Assembly (NCBI GenBank): GCA_910584875.1
Contig: CAJUDA010000017.1
Location: 1 to 64,000, forward strand
From: an uncultured Eubacterium sp.
Lineage (GTDB): Bacteria; Bacillota; Clostridia; Lachnospirales; Lachnospiraceae
DNA: 64,000 nucleotides
Reading direction: 5' to 3'
In this document: positions 42,826-52,711 of the stretch, piece by piece
Layout of the letters: every line of letters begins with the position of its first letter
Position numbering within the stretch: the first letter of the stretch is position 1
Translations under genes and position numbers: made by a program
Notes under the pieces: model-generated
What the model was told of the DNA's origin: nothing
Database searches by the model: none
The model's input: the letters and a program-made list of their open reading frames with translations, nothing else

Positions 42826-43859
42826 AGGATTTGCGAAGTGCCAGTGAAGAGGAAATGGTAGAAATCGCCCTGTCTGCGGGAGAGAAAAAATTCCGGGGCA
42901 GACAGCTTTTCCAGTGGGTACATACAAAGAGAGTGAGGGACTTTGATGAGATGACAAACCTGCCCGCCGGATTCCGGGCAGAATTAAGGAAAGAATATAT
43001 TGTATCCGGTGCTACGGTCTTAGAAAAACAGATATCGGGGAAAAAAGATACGGCGAAATACCTGTTTGCCCTGCCGGATGGCAATGTGGTTGAAAGTGTC
43101 TGGATGAAATATCATCATGGAAACAGTGTCTGCATTTCTTCCCAGGTGGGATGCCGGATGGGATGTACTTTCTGTGCCTCAACCCTGACAGGACTGGAAC
43201 GCAGCCTTACGGCCGGAGAGATGCTCTCACAGGTTTACGAGATCCAGAGAGAGACAGGGGAGAGGGTGTCTAATGTGATTGTGATGGGTATGGGGGAACC
43301 CCTCGACAATTATGAGAACCTGGTCCGGTTTATCCGTCTTTTATCGGATGAGAGGGGACTTTGCATCAGCCAGCGCAGCATCACAGTATCAACCTGTGGT
43401 CTGGTGGACCGTATCCGCGATCTGATGCAGGAACATTTTCAGATCACACTTGCTATCAGCCTGCATGCACCAAATGATGAGATCAGAAAAAAAACAATGC
43501 CGGTAGCAAACAGGTATTCCATCGAAGAGATCTTTGCTGTGTGCAGGGACTATTTTCAGGAAACTGGTCGCAGGATCACGTTTGAATACAGCATGATCCG
43601 CGGCGTCAATGATGGAGAAGAACAGGCAGAGGAACTGGCAGAGCGCTGCCGTGGCATTCCATGCCATATCAACCTGATCCCTCTGAACGAGGTGAGAGAG
43701 CGGAGCTGCCAGCGTTCATCAGACAGAGAGATCAGTCGTTTTAGGGCGGTCCTTGAAAGACATAAGATCAATGTTACGGTAAGGAGAGAGATGGGCAGTG
43801 ATATTGATGCTGCCTGCGGTCAGCTGCGCAAGAGATATTTAGACCAGGGCCAGAACTGA
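42822..43859 (+). CDS. rlmN: Dual-specificity 23S rRNA/tRNA adenine-C2 methyltransferase
   Basis: RlmN (345 aa) is a radical SAM enzyme that methylates A2503 of 23S rRNA and A37 of some tRNAs. The iron-sulfur motif CRMGCTFCAST is complete. GMGEPLDNYENLVRFI, STCGLVDRI and ITFEYSMIRGVND are conserved. A late Cys in DAACGQLRKRY is the second catalytic Cys. It is the last gene of the priA-rlmN block. About 140 bases follow before stp, with the promoter noted below. Confidence 0.95.
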   Translation: MKDLRSASEEEMVEIALSAGEKKFRGRQLFQWVHTKRVRDFDEMTNLPAGFRAELRKEYIVSGATVLEKQISGKKDTAKYLFALPDGNVVESVWMKYHHGNSVCISSQVGCRMGCTFCASTLTGLERSLTAGEMLSQVYEIQRETGERVSNVIVMGMGEPLDNYENLVRFIRLLSDERGLCISQRSITVSTCGLVDRIRDLMQEHFQITLAISLHAPNDEIRKKTMPVANRYSIEEIFAVCRDYFQETGRRITFEYSMIRGVNDGEEQAEELAERCRGIPCHINLIPLNEVRERSCQRSSDREISRFRAVLERHKINVTVRREMGSDIDAACGQLRKRYLDQGQN

Positions 43860-43900
43860 TGACAAGGCAGGGGATCGCCTTTACAACTGGATTTTTAACC

Positions 43901-43929
43901 TTGTCCTTTTTCCAGTATTGTGATATTAT
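43901..43929 (+). promoter_or_regulatory. Promoter of stp-prkC-rsgA-rpe
   Basis: TTGTCC (43901-43906) and TATTAT (43924-43929) are separated by 17 bases, about 70 bases before the stp start. The match is moderate. Confidence 0.55.
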
Positions 43930-43999
43930 GATAATAATCATGGTCAGTTACGAAAGAAATTTTGAATCAGGCCGGTAATCATTCAGAGGAGGTTAAACT

Positions 44000-44722
44000 G
44001 TGAATACATTTTCTGTAACAGATATGGGACGTGTTCGTACAAGTAATCAGGACTGTGTGTTTTGTGAAGAAAATGAAATTGGAAGTTTCCCGAATCTGTT
44101 TATTGTAGCAGATGGTATGGGCGGTCACAGGGCTGGTGATACGGCGTCACGTATGTGTGTGGAGATGGTGGCTGAAAAGATCCGTACCACGGATAAGACG
44201 ACACCGGTCAGTGTTTTTGAACAGGCGATCGATGCGGCGAATCGTGCTATCTACGAGGAGTCGGGGAAACATATCGAGTTATCTGGTATGGGAACTACGA
44301 TGGTGGCGGTCACCATAGCCGGTGGTATGGCAGTTATTGTTAATGTAGGAGATTCACGGCTGTATCATATGCGGGAAGATCTGCGTCAGATTACGGTGGA
44401 TCATTCCCTTGTGGAAGAGATGGTGCAGTCAGGCGAGATACAGAAGGATGAAATGCGGACACATCCAAATAAGAATATTATTACACGTGCTTTAGGAACG
44501 GACACCAGTGTCCGGCCCGACTGTTTTGAAATTGAAGTCAGGAAAGGGGACGTGCTTTTACTGTGTTCGGATGGACTGACGAACATGCTTGAGGACGACA
44601 GGGTGGAAAAAATCTTACAAGAACACCAGGGACAGATTGAACAGGCAGGCCGGGAACTGATCCGGCAGGCAAATGAGGCTGGTGGAAAAGACAATATCAG
44701 CGTGATCCTGATTCAGATATAA
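44000..44722 (+). CDS. stp: PP2C-type Ser/Thr protein phosphatase
   Basis: This 240-aa PP2C phosphatase reverses phosphorylation by the neighbouring PASTA kinase. Metal-binding motifs FIVADGMGGHRAGD, MGTTMVAV, VGDSRLYHMR and LCSDGLTNMLEDD are intact, ending GGKDNISVILIQI. The start is GTG with a GAGGAGG site. It precedes prkC by 16 bases in the usual Firmicutes order. Confidence 0.95.
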   Translation: MNTFSVTDMGRVRTSNQDCVFCEENEIGSFPNLFIVADGMGGHRAGDTASRMCVEMVAEKIRTTDKTTPVSVFEQAIDAANRAIYEESGKHIELSGMGTTMVAVTIAGGMAVIVNVGDSRLYHMREDLRQITVDHSLVEEMVQSGEIQKDEMRTHPNKNIITRALGTDTSVRPDCFEIEVRKGDVLLLCSDGLTNMLEDDRVEKILQEHQGQIEQAGRELIRQANEAGGKDNISVILIQI

Positions 44723-44738
44723 GATTGGAGTGGAGAAT

Positions 44739-46790
44739 ATGATTAGTATAGGAACATTGATAGGAAACCGTTATGAAGTGATCGAACAGATCGGGACCGG
44801 CGGTATGGCGACTGTTTACCGGGCGCAGGACCAGAGGTTAAACCGATATGTGGCAGTTAAGGTCTTAAAGACCGAATATAGTGAGGACAAAAAATTTGTG
44901 GCTAAATTCCGTCAGGAGGCGCAGTCAGTTGCCAGCATGTCCCATCCCAATATCGTAGGAGTATATGATGTGGGTGAAGATGACGGGATGCATTATATCG
45001 TTATGGAATATGTAGACGGTATCACGCTGAAAGCATATATCGAAAAAAAGGGCAAGCTTTCTGTCCGTGAGGCAGTGGGTATCAGCCTGCAGATCGCCAG
45101 TGGACTGGAGGCGGCACATCTCAACAATATTATCCACCGGGATATCAAGCCGCAGAATATTCTGATTTCCAAAGACGGCACAGCAAAGGTAAGTGATTTT
45201 GGTATTGCCAAGGCAGCCAGTTCCAATACGATCACAGGAAATGCCATGGGTTCTGTCCATTATATTTCGCCGGAACAGGCGAGGGGCGGCTTTAGTGACG
45301 GAAAGAGTGACATCTATTCCCTTGGTGTCACGATATATGAAATGCTCAGCGGGACGCTGCCTTTTTCCGGAGAGAGTGCCGTTGCCGTGGCACTGGCACA
45401 CATACAGGAGGATGCGGTCCCCCTGGCAGCGATCGATGCCACGATTCCGAGAGGGCTTAGTAATATTGTGGCGAAATGTATGCAGAAAAAGTCAGAACTG
45501 CGTTATCCCACTGCGGCGGAACTCATCGCTGATATGAAGATGTTTCTGCAGGATCCTTCTGGTGAATATGGGATCATCCGTCCTTTATATGAAAATTCGG
45601 AAACGATCTTTATCCCCAGTGGTGATGTGGACCGTCTGAAGGCGGCTTCCGCAAAGACGACACCCCAGGAAGAAGAAAACGGAGAAGAGGGAGAAGAACC
45701 ATCCGATGGGGATGTGGATCCCAAACTGGAAAAGGCACTGATCATAGGAAGCATTGTAGTGGCGATCATTATAGGTGTGGTCATTATCTATATGCTGGGC
45801 AAATTTATCGGACTCTGGGGAGGGAGCAGCAAGCTTCCTTCGGCGACGCCGACACCCACTGGAAATGTAACCTCTGAGGCAACAGCGACACCTTCTGCTT
45901 CCGCGGATGAAACAGTAGCGGTTCCGACGGTAAAAGATATGACAAAGGATGACGCCATCACAGCACTCGAAGAGCAGGATCTGAAATACAAGTTTACGGA
46001 ACAGTCTTCGGATACGGTGGAATCCGGTAAAGTGATCGGAACCAATCCGCAGGAGGGTTCCACAGTAGAAAAAGGGACCCAGGTCGAGGTATATATCAGC
46101 TCGGGACGAAAAAAGGTGAAGCTGCCCAGCGTGACGAGTTATACAGAAGACGACGCGGTTACGACACTGCAGGATGCCGGGTTTAAAGTAAGAGTAGGCA
46201 GTTCAGTATACAGCGACACGATCACGAAAGGTCTTGTCGTATATTCGGATCCGAGAGGGGGCGCCAATGTACTTCCGGGCGCTACGATTACCCTTCATCT
46301 CAGTAAGGGAGTCGAGAAAAAAACACAGATTGTTCCCAATCTGATCGGTATGACGGAGAAACAGGCGAGGTCGGCATTAAAGAAGCTGAAACTTGAGATC
46401 GGTAAGGTTTCGGAAGCTTATTCATCCAATGTGGAGAAAAATCATGTCTGTATCCAGAGTAAACCGGATGGGACAGAAGTGAAAGAAGGCACTACGATCG
46501 ATATCACTCTGAGTCTGGGTGAAGAGCCGACGTATTCGTATTACAGCAATCCAGTGATCATTGACAATCCATTTGAGTTTGAAACCGATCCTGCTGCGAA
46601 ATTTAAGTTTGTGCTGAGCCAGGATGGCAAAACTACGACGATCAAGGAAGTGACGCTGGGACCAAGTGATTTCCCGTATACGCTGGAAGGGGTAAAAGGC
46701 TCCAGCCGCAATCAGGGTAATGTTATGGTGTACCGGAATGGTAAACATGTTGATGATTATAATATTACGTTCAGGCGAGTGAAGGATTGA
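44739..46790 (+). CDS. prkC: PASTA-domain Ser/Thr protein kinase
   Basis: This 683-aa membrane kinase senses cell-wall fragments or lipid II through extracellular PASTA domains. The kinase domain (about 10-270) has GTGGMATVYRA, AVKVLK, HRDIKPQNILI, DFGIAK and ISPEQARGG. An acidic linker and one helix (about 333-355) lead to three PASTA repeats (about 390-600). A C-terminal domain of about 80 residues follows, with no clear match. ATG 44739 has GGAG eight bases away; GTG 44730 is an alternative. The stop overlaps rsgA. Confidence 0.94.
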   Translation: MISIGTLIGNRYEVIEQIGTGGMATVYRAQDQRLNRYVAVKVLKTEYSEDKKFVAKFRQEAQSVASMSHPNIVGVYDVGEDDGMHYIVMEYVDGITLKAYIEKKGKLSVREAVGISLQIASGLEAAHLNNIIHRDIKPQNILISKDGTAKVSDFGIAKAASSNTITGNAMGSVHYISPEQARGGFSDGKSDIYSLGVTIYEMLSGTLPFSGESAVAVALAHIQEDAVPLAAIDATIPRGLSNIVAKCMQKKSELRYPTAAELIADMKMFLQDPSGEYGIIRPLYENSETIFIPSGDVDRLKAASAKTTPQEEENGEEGEEPSDGDVDPKLEKALIIGSIVVAIIIGVVIIYMLGKFIGLWGGSSKLPSATPTPTGNVTSEATATPSASADETVAVPTVKDMTKDDAITALEEQDLKYKFTEQSSDTVESGKVIGTNPQEGSTVEKGTQVEVYISSGRKKVKLPSVTSYTEDDAVTTLQDAGFKVRVGSSVYSDTITKGLVVYSDPRGGANVLPGATITLHLSKGVEKKTQIVPNLIGMTEKQARSALKKLKLEIGKVSEAYSSNVEKNHVCIQSKPDGTEVKEGTTIDITLSLGEEPTYSYYSNPVIIDNPFEFETDPAAKFKFVLSQDGKTTTIKEVTLGPSDFPYTLEGVKGSSRNQGNVMVYRNGKHVDDYNITFRRVKD

Positions 46791-47689
46791 TGAAAGGGAA
46801 GATCATAAAGGGGATCGCCGGATTCTACTATGTCTGGTGTGAAGATGAAATACTTTATGAGTGCAGGGCCAGGGGAGGATTCCGCAAGGAAGGGATCAAA
46901 CCTCTGGTAGGAGATAATGTTGAGATACAGATCCTGGACAGGGAAGCAGCGCTTGGCAATATGGAGGAAATACTGCCAAGAAAGAATGAACTGATCCGCC
47001 CGGCAGTGGCAAATGTTGATCAGGCGATGGTAGTCTTTGCCATGGCGGATCCCATGCCGAATCTCAATCTGCTGGACCGTTTCCTGGTCATGATGGAGTG
47101 GCAGGGTATCGATACGGTGATCTGTTTCAGCAAACAGGATATTGTGCCGGCAGAGGAAGAAGAGAGACTGAGACAGGTCTATGCCGGTTGTGCCAGCCGG
47201 GTGCTGGCAGTAAGTAATAAAAGTCATACAGGGATCGAAGAAGTGAGAGAATGTCTGAGAGGAAAGACAACAGTGCTGGCGGGACCTTCGGGGGTAGGGA
47301 AATCCAGTCTGGTAAACCATCTTTATCCGCAGGCAGGGATGCAGACGGGAGCCATCAGTGGGAAGATATCCCGGGGGAAGCATACAACAAGACATTCCGA
47401 ACTTTTTCATATAGGGAGGCAGACTTTTTTGTTTGATACTCCCGGGTTTAGTTCACTGAGGCTGCCGGATCTGCCAAAGGAAGAACTGAACCAGTATCTG
47501 GCGGAATTTGTTCCTTATGAGGGACAGTGCCGCTATCCGGGATGCTCCCATATTCACGAACCGGGATGCATCGTTAAGGAGAATCTGGAGAAGGGTAACA
47601 TATGTCGCAGCCGCTATGAGAATTATGTTCAGATGTTTGAAGAGCTGGCGGAGAGCGAAAGAAGTAAAAACTGGAGGACGAAAAAATGA
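46787..47689 (+). CDS. rsgA: Ribosome small-subunit GTPase RsgA
   Basis: RsgA (300 aa) is the circularly permuted GTPase that checks 30S maturation. An N-terminal OB fold is followed by the permuted G domain (FSKQD as G4, then AGPSGVGKSSLVNHL as G1 near residue 166, and DTPGFSSL). The zinc motif CRYPGCSHIHEPGC follows. The ATGA overlap with prkC and with rpe suggests coupled translation. Confidence 0.95.
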   Translation: MMKGKIIKGIAGFYYVWCEDEILYECRARGGFRKEGIKPLVGDNVEIQILDREAALGNMEEILPRKNELIRPAVANVDQAMVVFAMADPMPNLNLLDRFLVMMEWQGIDTVICFSKQDIVPAEEEERLRQVYAGCASRVLAVSNKSHTGIEEVRECLRGKTTVLAGPSGVGKSSLVNHLYPQAGMQTGAISGKISRGKHTTRHSELFHIGRQTFLFDTPGFSSLRLPDLPKEELNQYLAEFVPYEGQCRYPGCSHIHEPGCIVKENLEKGNICRSRYENYVQMFEELAESERSKNWRTKK

Positions 47690-48342
47690 TCTATAAGCTG
47701 TCACCCTCCATTCTGGCAGCAGATGTGGCTCGCCTGGGGGAGGAAATACAGTCCATCGAAAAATCGGGGGCGGATTATGTCCATATTGATGTAATGGATG
47801 GTGCGTTTGTACCAAATCTTTCTTTTGGCTTTCCTGTTGTGAAAGCGATACGGGGTTGTACGGATCTTTTCCTGGATGTTCATCTGATGATCAATGAACC
47901 CTTTAAATATCTGGAACGTTTTGCGGAACAAGGTGCGGATGGCATTACGGTCCATGCCGAGGCATGTGATAGTCTGGAGGGTACCATATATGCCATACGA
48001 AATCTCGGGAAAAAAGCAGGTGTGGCGATCAGCCCGGATACAAAACTGGAGGCTGTCCTGCCTGTGCTGGATAAAGTATCCATGATACTGATCATGACCG
48101 TATATCCGGGATATGGAGGACAAAAGATCATCAGGAATACGTTTGACAAAGTGCGGGAATTGCGGTGTGTAATTACGGAGAAAAAACTGGATGTAGATAT
48201 TGAAGTGGATGGCGGGGTGGATCTGGATAATGTGGAAGAGATCATGGATGCCGGAGCCAATGTATTTGTTGTTGGGACTAAAGTATTCCGGGGGGACATC
48301 ACGCAAAATGTGAAAAATTTCAAAAATAAGTTTTTAAAGTAG
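47686..48342 (+). CDS. rpe: Ribulose-phosphate 3-epimerase
   Basis: Rpe (218 aa) interconverts ribulose 5-phosphate and xylulose 5-phosphate. LSPSILAADVARLGEEI, HIDVMDGAFVPN, DVHLMI, MTVYPGYGGQ and IEVDGGVDLDN are diagnostic of the TIM barrel and its metal site. It is the last gene of the operon; the thiamine pyrophosphokinase gene that often follows rpe is absent. A terminator and a repeat lie downstream. Confidence 0.95.
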   Translation: MIYKLSPSILAADVARLGEEIQSIEKSGADYVHIDVMDGAFVPNLSFGFPVVKAIRGCTDLFLDVHLMINEPFKYLERFAEQGADGITVHAEACDSLEGTIYAIRNLGKKAGVAISPDTKLEAVLPVLDKVSMILIMTVYPGYGGQKIIRNTFDKVRELRCVITEKKLDVDIEVDGGVDLDNVEEIMDAGANVFVVGTKVFRGDITQNVKNFKNKFLK

Positions 48343-48378
48343 TATACCCTGTCAGTCTGCTGTGGGGGGATATGATGT

Positions 48379-48408
48379 AAGCGTCGTGGAGATTCCCGGC
48401 GCTTTTTC
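48379..48408 (+). terminator. Rho-independent terminator after rpe
   Basis: AAGCGTCG pairs with CGGCGCTT around a 10-base loop and is followed by TTT. It closes the stp-prkC-rsgA-rpe operon. Confidence 0.8.
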
Positions 48409-48410
48409 CA

Positions 48411-48448
48411 TAGCCAAACGGCGGGTTCAAATTGGCGCCGCTGATCCA
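48411..48448. repeat. Palindromic intergenic repeat, reverse-orientation copy
   Basis: The core GGGTTCAAATTGGCGCCG is the exact reverse complement of the centre of the copy at 50634-50668. The outer arms are diverged (TAGCCAAACGG and CGCTGATCCA). It lies just behind the rpe terminator. Confidence 0.8.
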
Positions 48449-48512
48449 GGATGAAAAATAATTCAATACAAAAGAGACATAATAGAATTATCAGAAACAG
48501 GAGATGAGGATT

Positions 48513-49238
48513 ATGTATCAGATTGCACTTTGTGATGATGAAACAGAAGAATTAAAAAAATCAGAGAGTCTGCTGAAAGCTTATCAGCAGCTGTACAGGA
48601 GAGAGGATTTCAGTATCCGGCACTTTACCAGTGCAGATGAGTTGCTCTGCATGGTGAGTGAAGATAATTATACACCTGATCTGGTATTCATGGATATTTA
48701 TATGCCCGGTAAACCCGGAATCGACGCTGCGAAAGAACTTCGTAAAATGGGATTTAACTGCCGGATCGTATTTCTTACAACGTCAAAGGAATATGCACTG
48801 GAAGCTTTCCGTGTAGAGGCTGACCAGTATCTTGTGAAACCGGTCGAGCAAAAAGAATTGTTTCAGGTACTTGATAAGATCATGCAGGATACGGGCAGTG
48901 CGCAAAAGAAATATCTTTCCCTCCGGGTCGATAACAGGATTCACCGTATTGCATTGCGGGACATTGTATTTTGTGAGGCACAGAAAAAGTGTCAGTATAT
49001 CTATATGTCGGATGGCACACGGTATATGCTTCGTATGACTATGGCAAAAATTTATGAGATGCTTTCAGAATACCCGGAATTTGTCAGGGCAGGGATAAGC
49101 TATATCGTTAATCTGGAGCATATAAACAGTCTGAACGCGAAAGAACTGTGTATGGATAATGAAAAAAAGATTTATCTGCCAAGAGGTTCTTATCAGTCTT
49201 TGCGGGAAAAATACTTTTCCTTTTATACAGACATGTAA
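48513..49238 (+). CDS. LytTR-family response regulator (AgrA-like)
   Basis: This 241-aa regulator has an intact receiver (ALCDDETEE, phospho-acceptor Asp in LVFMDIYMPG, Lys in LVKPVEQ). The C-terminal LytTR DNA-binding domain reads IHRIALRDIVFCEAQ, FVRAGISYIVNLEHI and LPRGSYQSLREKYFSF. ATG 48513 has AGGAG nine bases upstream. The partner kinase follows after about 100 bases. No agrB or agrD gene lies nearby, so the inducing signal is unknown. Confidence 0.92.
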   Translation: MYQIALCDDETEELKKSESLLKAYQQLYRREDFSIRHFTSADELLCMVSEDNYTPDLVFMDIYMPGKPGIDAAKELRKMGFNCRIVFLTTSKEYALEAFRVEADQYLVKPVEQKELFQVLDKIMQDTGSAQKKYLSLRVDNRIHRIALRDIVFCEAQKKCQYIYMSDGTRYMLRMTMAKIYEMLSEYPEFVRAGISYIVNLEHINSLNAKELCMDNEKKIYLPRGSYQSLREKYFSFYTDM

Positions 49239-49335
49239 ATGGTACCTAAAAAAGTGCGATCTGTACCGGTCATCTTTTCATTTTTTCAATTTTTTTCTAT
49301 AATGGGATTAAAGATATTGCGAAATGGAGGAAAGG

Positions 49336-50655
49336 ATGTTAGGAGGGTCATTTTTTGTTGCCATTATGCGCAACATGATCGGAGCGGGTATCATGCTGGC
49401 CGTTTTTTTACTGTTGGACCGCCCCAGGTATCCAGAAAAAAGGATGTTAGGATCTTATCTCTTATTTGGAGTGATATCTGCCATCGGTTTCAGTGTCTGG
49501 TATATATGTGACAGGGATAACTTTGTACGGTTTGCCGGGATGCTGAGTATTCCCGTACTGGGAATCTTCTGTATGAAAATGAGCCGGGATTCTCTTTATC
49601 TGTCACTATATAAGCTGACACTTGGTTTTTATCTTCTTTCTGTCGTTGTGTTTTGTGGTGTTGATGGATCACGATTGTGGTTTCAGGGGAGCATATGGGC
49701 AGATATAGTGATCCGCATCATTCTGGCTGGCGTGATCATTTATATTATGGTTCATTTTATCCGCAGAAATTTTCTGGAGGGAGTCGATTATCTGTCGGAA
49801 GAGATGGATCTCTTTAGTATGGTCACGGTACTGCTTTCCCTGCTGATCGCTGCCCTGATCGCATTCTGGCCTGGCAGTCATGAATTTTCAATCCTGCATA
49901 TGGGACGTATTGCGATCCTTATGTTTATGGCAGGGGTCATTCAGTATATGGTATACCAGCTCTATCTTCACCGGGGAAAGGAACGGCGCTTTCGGGTGGA
50001 AAAACAATTATTGGAAACCAATGAGCAGCTGATCCGCCGTCAGATGGAGCTGATGTGTAAATCAAAAGAGGAACTGGCGAGGATCCGTCATGATGCCCGT
50101 CACCATTGCCTTTTGATTGAAGAATATATCAGGAGCGGTGAGAGTGATAAACTTCTTGCCTATGTAAAACAGTACCGTGAAGATGTGGAAGATGGTGAGA
50201 GCAGCTGTCCCGGCGGCAATGAAACGATCGGCAATATATTGTCGATCTACATAGGTCAGGCACAAAAGGAAAATATTACAGTTACGACAAATGTACAGGT
50301 GAAAGGAAATATAGCTGTCAGGGATATCGATCTGGTGGCTGTAATCGCCAACATTTTTGAGAATGCGATCCACGGATGTCTTGCTTCCGGCAGACCGGAG
50401 AAAAACATATATATATCTGTCACAAGAAAAGGGAGAAAGATGGTGATCCAGTGCAGAAATACCTGTGCAGAAGATACCAGGATAAAAAACGGACTGCCGG
50501 AATCGGATAGAGGGAACAGGACCGGCATAGCAAGTGTATTAAAGGTAGTTTCCTATTATAAGGGAGAGACGGAATTTCTTTTGGAAGATGGTATGTTTGT
50601 TGTAAAGATTTTGATAAATATTCCGGAGGAGTCTAGCTCAACGGCGCCAATTTGA
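49336..50655 (+). CDS. GHKL-type sensor histidine kinase (AgrC-like)
   Basis: This 439-aa protein has six or seven hydrophobic helices in residues 1-210, then a coiled linker. The phospho-acceptor His is in ARIRHDARHHCLLIEEYI, and the GHKL ATPase domain carries the N-box IANIFENAIHGCL. The ATG at 49336 is chosen, five bases after GGAGG. The last residues, SSSTAPI, are encoded by a palindromic repeat (50634-50668), so the C-terminus has probably been altered by that element. Confidence 0.9.
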   Translation: MLGGSFFVAIMRNMIGAGIMLAVFLLLDRPRYPEKRMLGSYLLFGVISAIGFSVWYICDRDNFVRFAGMLSIPVLGIFCMKMSRDSLYLSLYKLTLGFYLLSVVVFCGVDGSRLWFQGSIWADIVIRIILAGVIIYIMVHFIRRNFLEGVDYLSEEMDLFSMVTVLLSLLIAALIAFWPGSHEFSILHMGRIAILMFMAGVIQYMVYQLYLHRGKERRFRVEKQLLETNEQLIRRQMELMCKSKEELARIRHDARHHCLLIEEYIRSGESDKLLAYVKQYREDVEDGESSCPGGNETIGNILSIYIGQAQKENITVTTNVQVKGNIAVRDIDLVAVIANIFENAIHGCLASGRPEKNIYISVTRKGRKMVIQCRNTCAEDTRIKNGLPESDRGNRTGIASVLKVVSYYKGETEFLLEDGMFVVKILINIPEESSSTAPI

Positions 50656-50668
50656 ACCCGTTGAGCTA
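50634..50668. repeat. Palindromic intergenic repeat, full copy
   Basis: A 35-bp palindrome has arms TAGCTCAACGG and CCGTTGAGCTA around a CGCCAATTTGAAC centre. It differs from the copy at 8421-8454 by a single inserted T. It overlaps the 3' end of the GHKL kinase gene and supplies its last codons and stop. Confidence 0.9.
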
Positions 50669-50710
50669 GTACAACGGAAATAAAAAATAACAGAAACGGA
50701 GAGAATGATC

Positions 50711-52711
50711 ATGAGAAAGACAATGAAAGGAAGGCTGACGATCAGCGTAATCTGTATTGTTGTGGTAAGTATAATATTGACGACAGTGGGAACTGTTATT
50801 GTGGCAGGAAGGCAGATGATCCGAAACCAGATGGAATCGCTTCAGCTGAATGCGGACAAATATGGCGAAGAGATCAACACATGGATCGAAAATGAAAAAA
50901 TGCTGGCGGATGGCGCGGCAAACAGTATTGAGGCCGCCGCCAGCACCAAGGACTCTTTTATCCAGTCCGTGCTGGATACTTATGCGGCAGACAGAAAAGA
51001 ACTTCTGAATCTGTACTGTGGAACAAAGGACAGCAGGTTTATCCAGTCGAACAGAGAGGCAGAAATCCCAGAGGGCTATGATCCGGTACAGCGTGGATGG
51101 TATCAGCAGGCGGCAGAGGCAGAGAATACGATTGTGACGGACCCGTACTGGGACGTGCTGACAAACCAGATGTGTACGACGATTGCCGCCCCCGTCTACA
51201 TCAAAGGGCAGCTGGAGGCAGTAGTCGGTCTGGATGTGACGCTGGAAACAGTGACGGACCTGACAGCGAGTATTGATTTTGCTGAAGGCGTATATGGATT
51301 TCTTGCTGACAGCAGCGGGCAGTATGTGGCGCACAAAAATAAAGAGTATGAACCAAAGGAGGATGCGGCGGTTCTGGTTACGGATAAGATGCCTGGTCTG
51401 AAGGGGCTGATAGAGGGCAGCGGCAGCAATGTGATCCGGCAGGAGGACTATGATGGCAGGGTGTGTTATTTTGCCGCTTCTGTCATCCAGGGAAGTAACT
51501 GGAAACTGGGTGTTGTGGTGCCTGTGTCCAATGTTGTGGATTCCCTGACTGCGATGGTTGTTGTGGCACTTGTGATCGCACTTGTGATCATTGTTGTTGT
51601 GGCGGTGTTTATGGCGGGACTGATTGGCAGGACGCTGGCGCCGGTGCAGATGCTGAAGCAGTTTGCCTCCGGTGATTTTTCTGAAAATGCAGTGTGCGAG
51701 AAAGGGATCCCGAAAGAATATAAGAATGAGACCGAACAGATCCGGGTGGCGACGGCTGAGGTACGGCAGCAGATCCGCAGTATCATATTGAATACAAAGG
51801 AAGAGGCGGAGAATATCGGAATGATCGCCGAGGGGACTTCTGCGGAGATGACAGTGCTGGCACAGGGGATCTCAGATATTCTGAATTCTGTCGTGCAGGT
51901 GCTGGAGCAGAGTACAGAGGCAAAAGAACTGGTGGACAATATGGAAGATACAGGTATGCAGCTGGGGATTCTGGTGGAAGATGTAGCGAAGAAAGCCAGG
52001 GAAGCAGAAGAGCAGTCTGGAGATATTATGAACCGTGCCGGGCAGCAGCATGAAAATGCAGAGAAATCTGGCAGAGAGGCAGTGGCACTCTATCAGGAGA
52101 CAAAGGAAGAACTGGAGAGAGCTATTGCGGACAGTCAGAAGGTACAGGAAATCGATACGATGACAGAAGAAATCCTTGCCATAAGTTCCCAGACAAACCT
52201 GTTGGCACTGAATGCGTCTATTGAGGCGGCAAGAGCTGGCGAAATGGGACAGGGCTTTGCTGTTGTGGCAGATGAGATCCGGGAATTGGCGGATAATTCC
52301 AAGCGACAGGTGGATAAGATCCGTCAGGTGACAGAAGACGTTGTACAAAATGTATCAGTATTGACCGACCGGTCGCAAAAACTGCTGACATTTATGAATG
52401 GCAAGGTTATGGAGGATTACAAAAGTATGGCAGAGCTGGCGGGTCTGTACAAAAAGGATGCCGTATTTTATAGCGGTATCTCCAGCGATCTTGGCACCGC
52501 CTCCCATCAGATGAGTGCCAGTATGGAGGGGATCAGTGAGACGATCCGGTCTATTGCTGCGCTGGTTGGTGATATGGCAGAATACATACAGGGAATGGAA
52601 CAGTCTGCCCAGAATTCGGATAAAAATTCTAACACGGTACTGGCAAAGATGGAAGAATTGTTCCGGTTAAGCGAATTACTGAACCAGACCGTAGCCTCCT
52701 TCCGGGTGTAG
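50711..52711 (+). CDS. Methyl-accepting chemotaxis protein with Cache sensor
   Basis: This 666-aa receptor has an N-terminal membrane helix (about 8-30) and an extracellular dCache-like sensor (about 35-270, with VQRGWYQQAAEAENTIVTDP and LEAVVGLDVTLETV). A second helix (about 275-305) and a long coiled cytoplasmic domain follow. The signalling tip contains QTNLLALNASIEAARAGEMG and GFAVVADEIRELA. The ATG at 50711 has GGAGAG upstream. The TAG stop is formed by a copy of the palindromic repeat. No chemotaxis kinase genes are in the window. Confidence 0.92.
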   Translation: MRKTMKGRLTISVICIVVVSIILTTVGTVIVAGRQMIRNQMESLQLNADKYGEEINTWIENEKMLADGAANSIEAAASTKDSFIQSVLDTYAADRKELLNLYCGTKDSRFIQSNREAEIPEGYDPVQRGWYQQAAEAENTIVTDPYWDVLTNQMCTTIAAPVYIKGQLEAVVGLDVTLETVTDLTASIDFAEGVYGFLADSSGQYVAHKNKEYEPKEDAAVLVTDKMPGLKGLIEGSGSNVIRQEDYDGRVCYFAASVIQGSNWKLGVVVPVSNVVDSLTAMVVVALVIALVIIVVVAVFMAGLIGRTLAPVQMLKQFASGDFSENAVCEKGIPKEYKNETEQIRVATAEVRQQIRSIILNTKEEAENIGMIAEGTSAEMTVLAQGISDILNSVVQVLEQSTEAKELVDNMEDTGMQLGILVEDVAKKAREAEEQSGDIMNRAGQQHENAEKSGREAVALYQETKEELERAIADSQKVQEIDTMTEEILAISSQTNLLALNASIEAARAGEMGQGFAVVADEIRELADNSKRQVDKIRQVTEDVVQNVSVLTDRSQKLLTFMNGKVMEDYKSMAELAGLYKKDAVFYSGISSDLGTASHQMSASMEGISETIRSIAALVGDMAEYIQGMEQSAQNSDKNSNTVLAKMEELFRLSELLNQTVASFRV

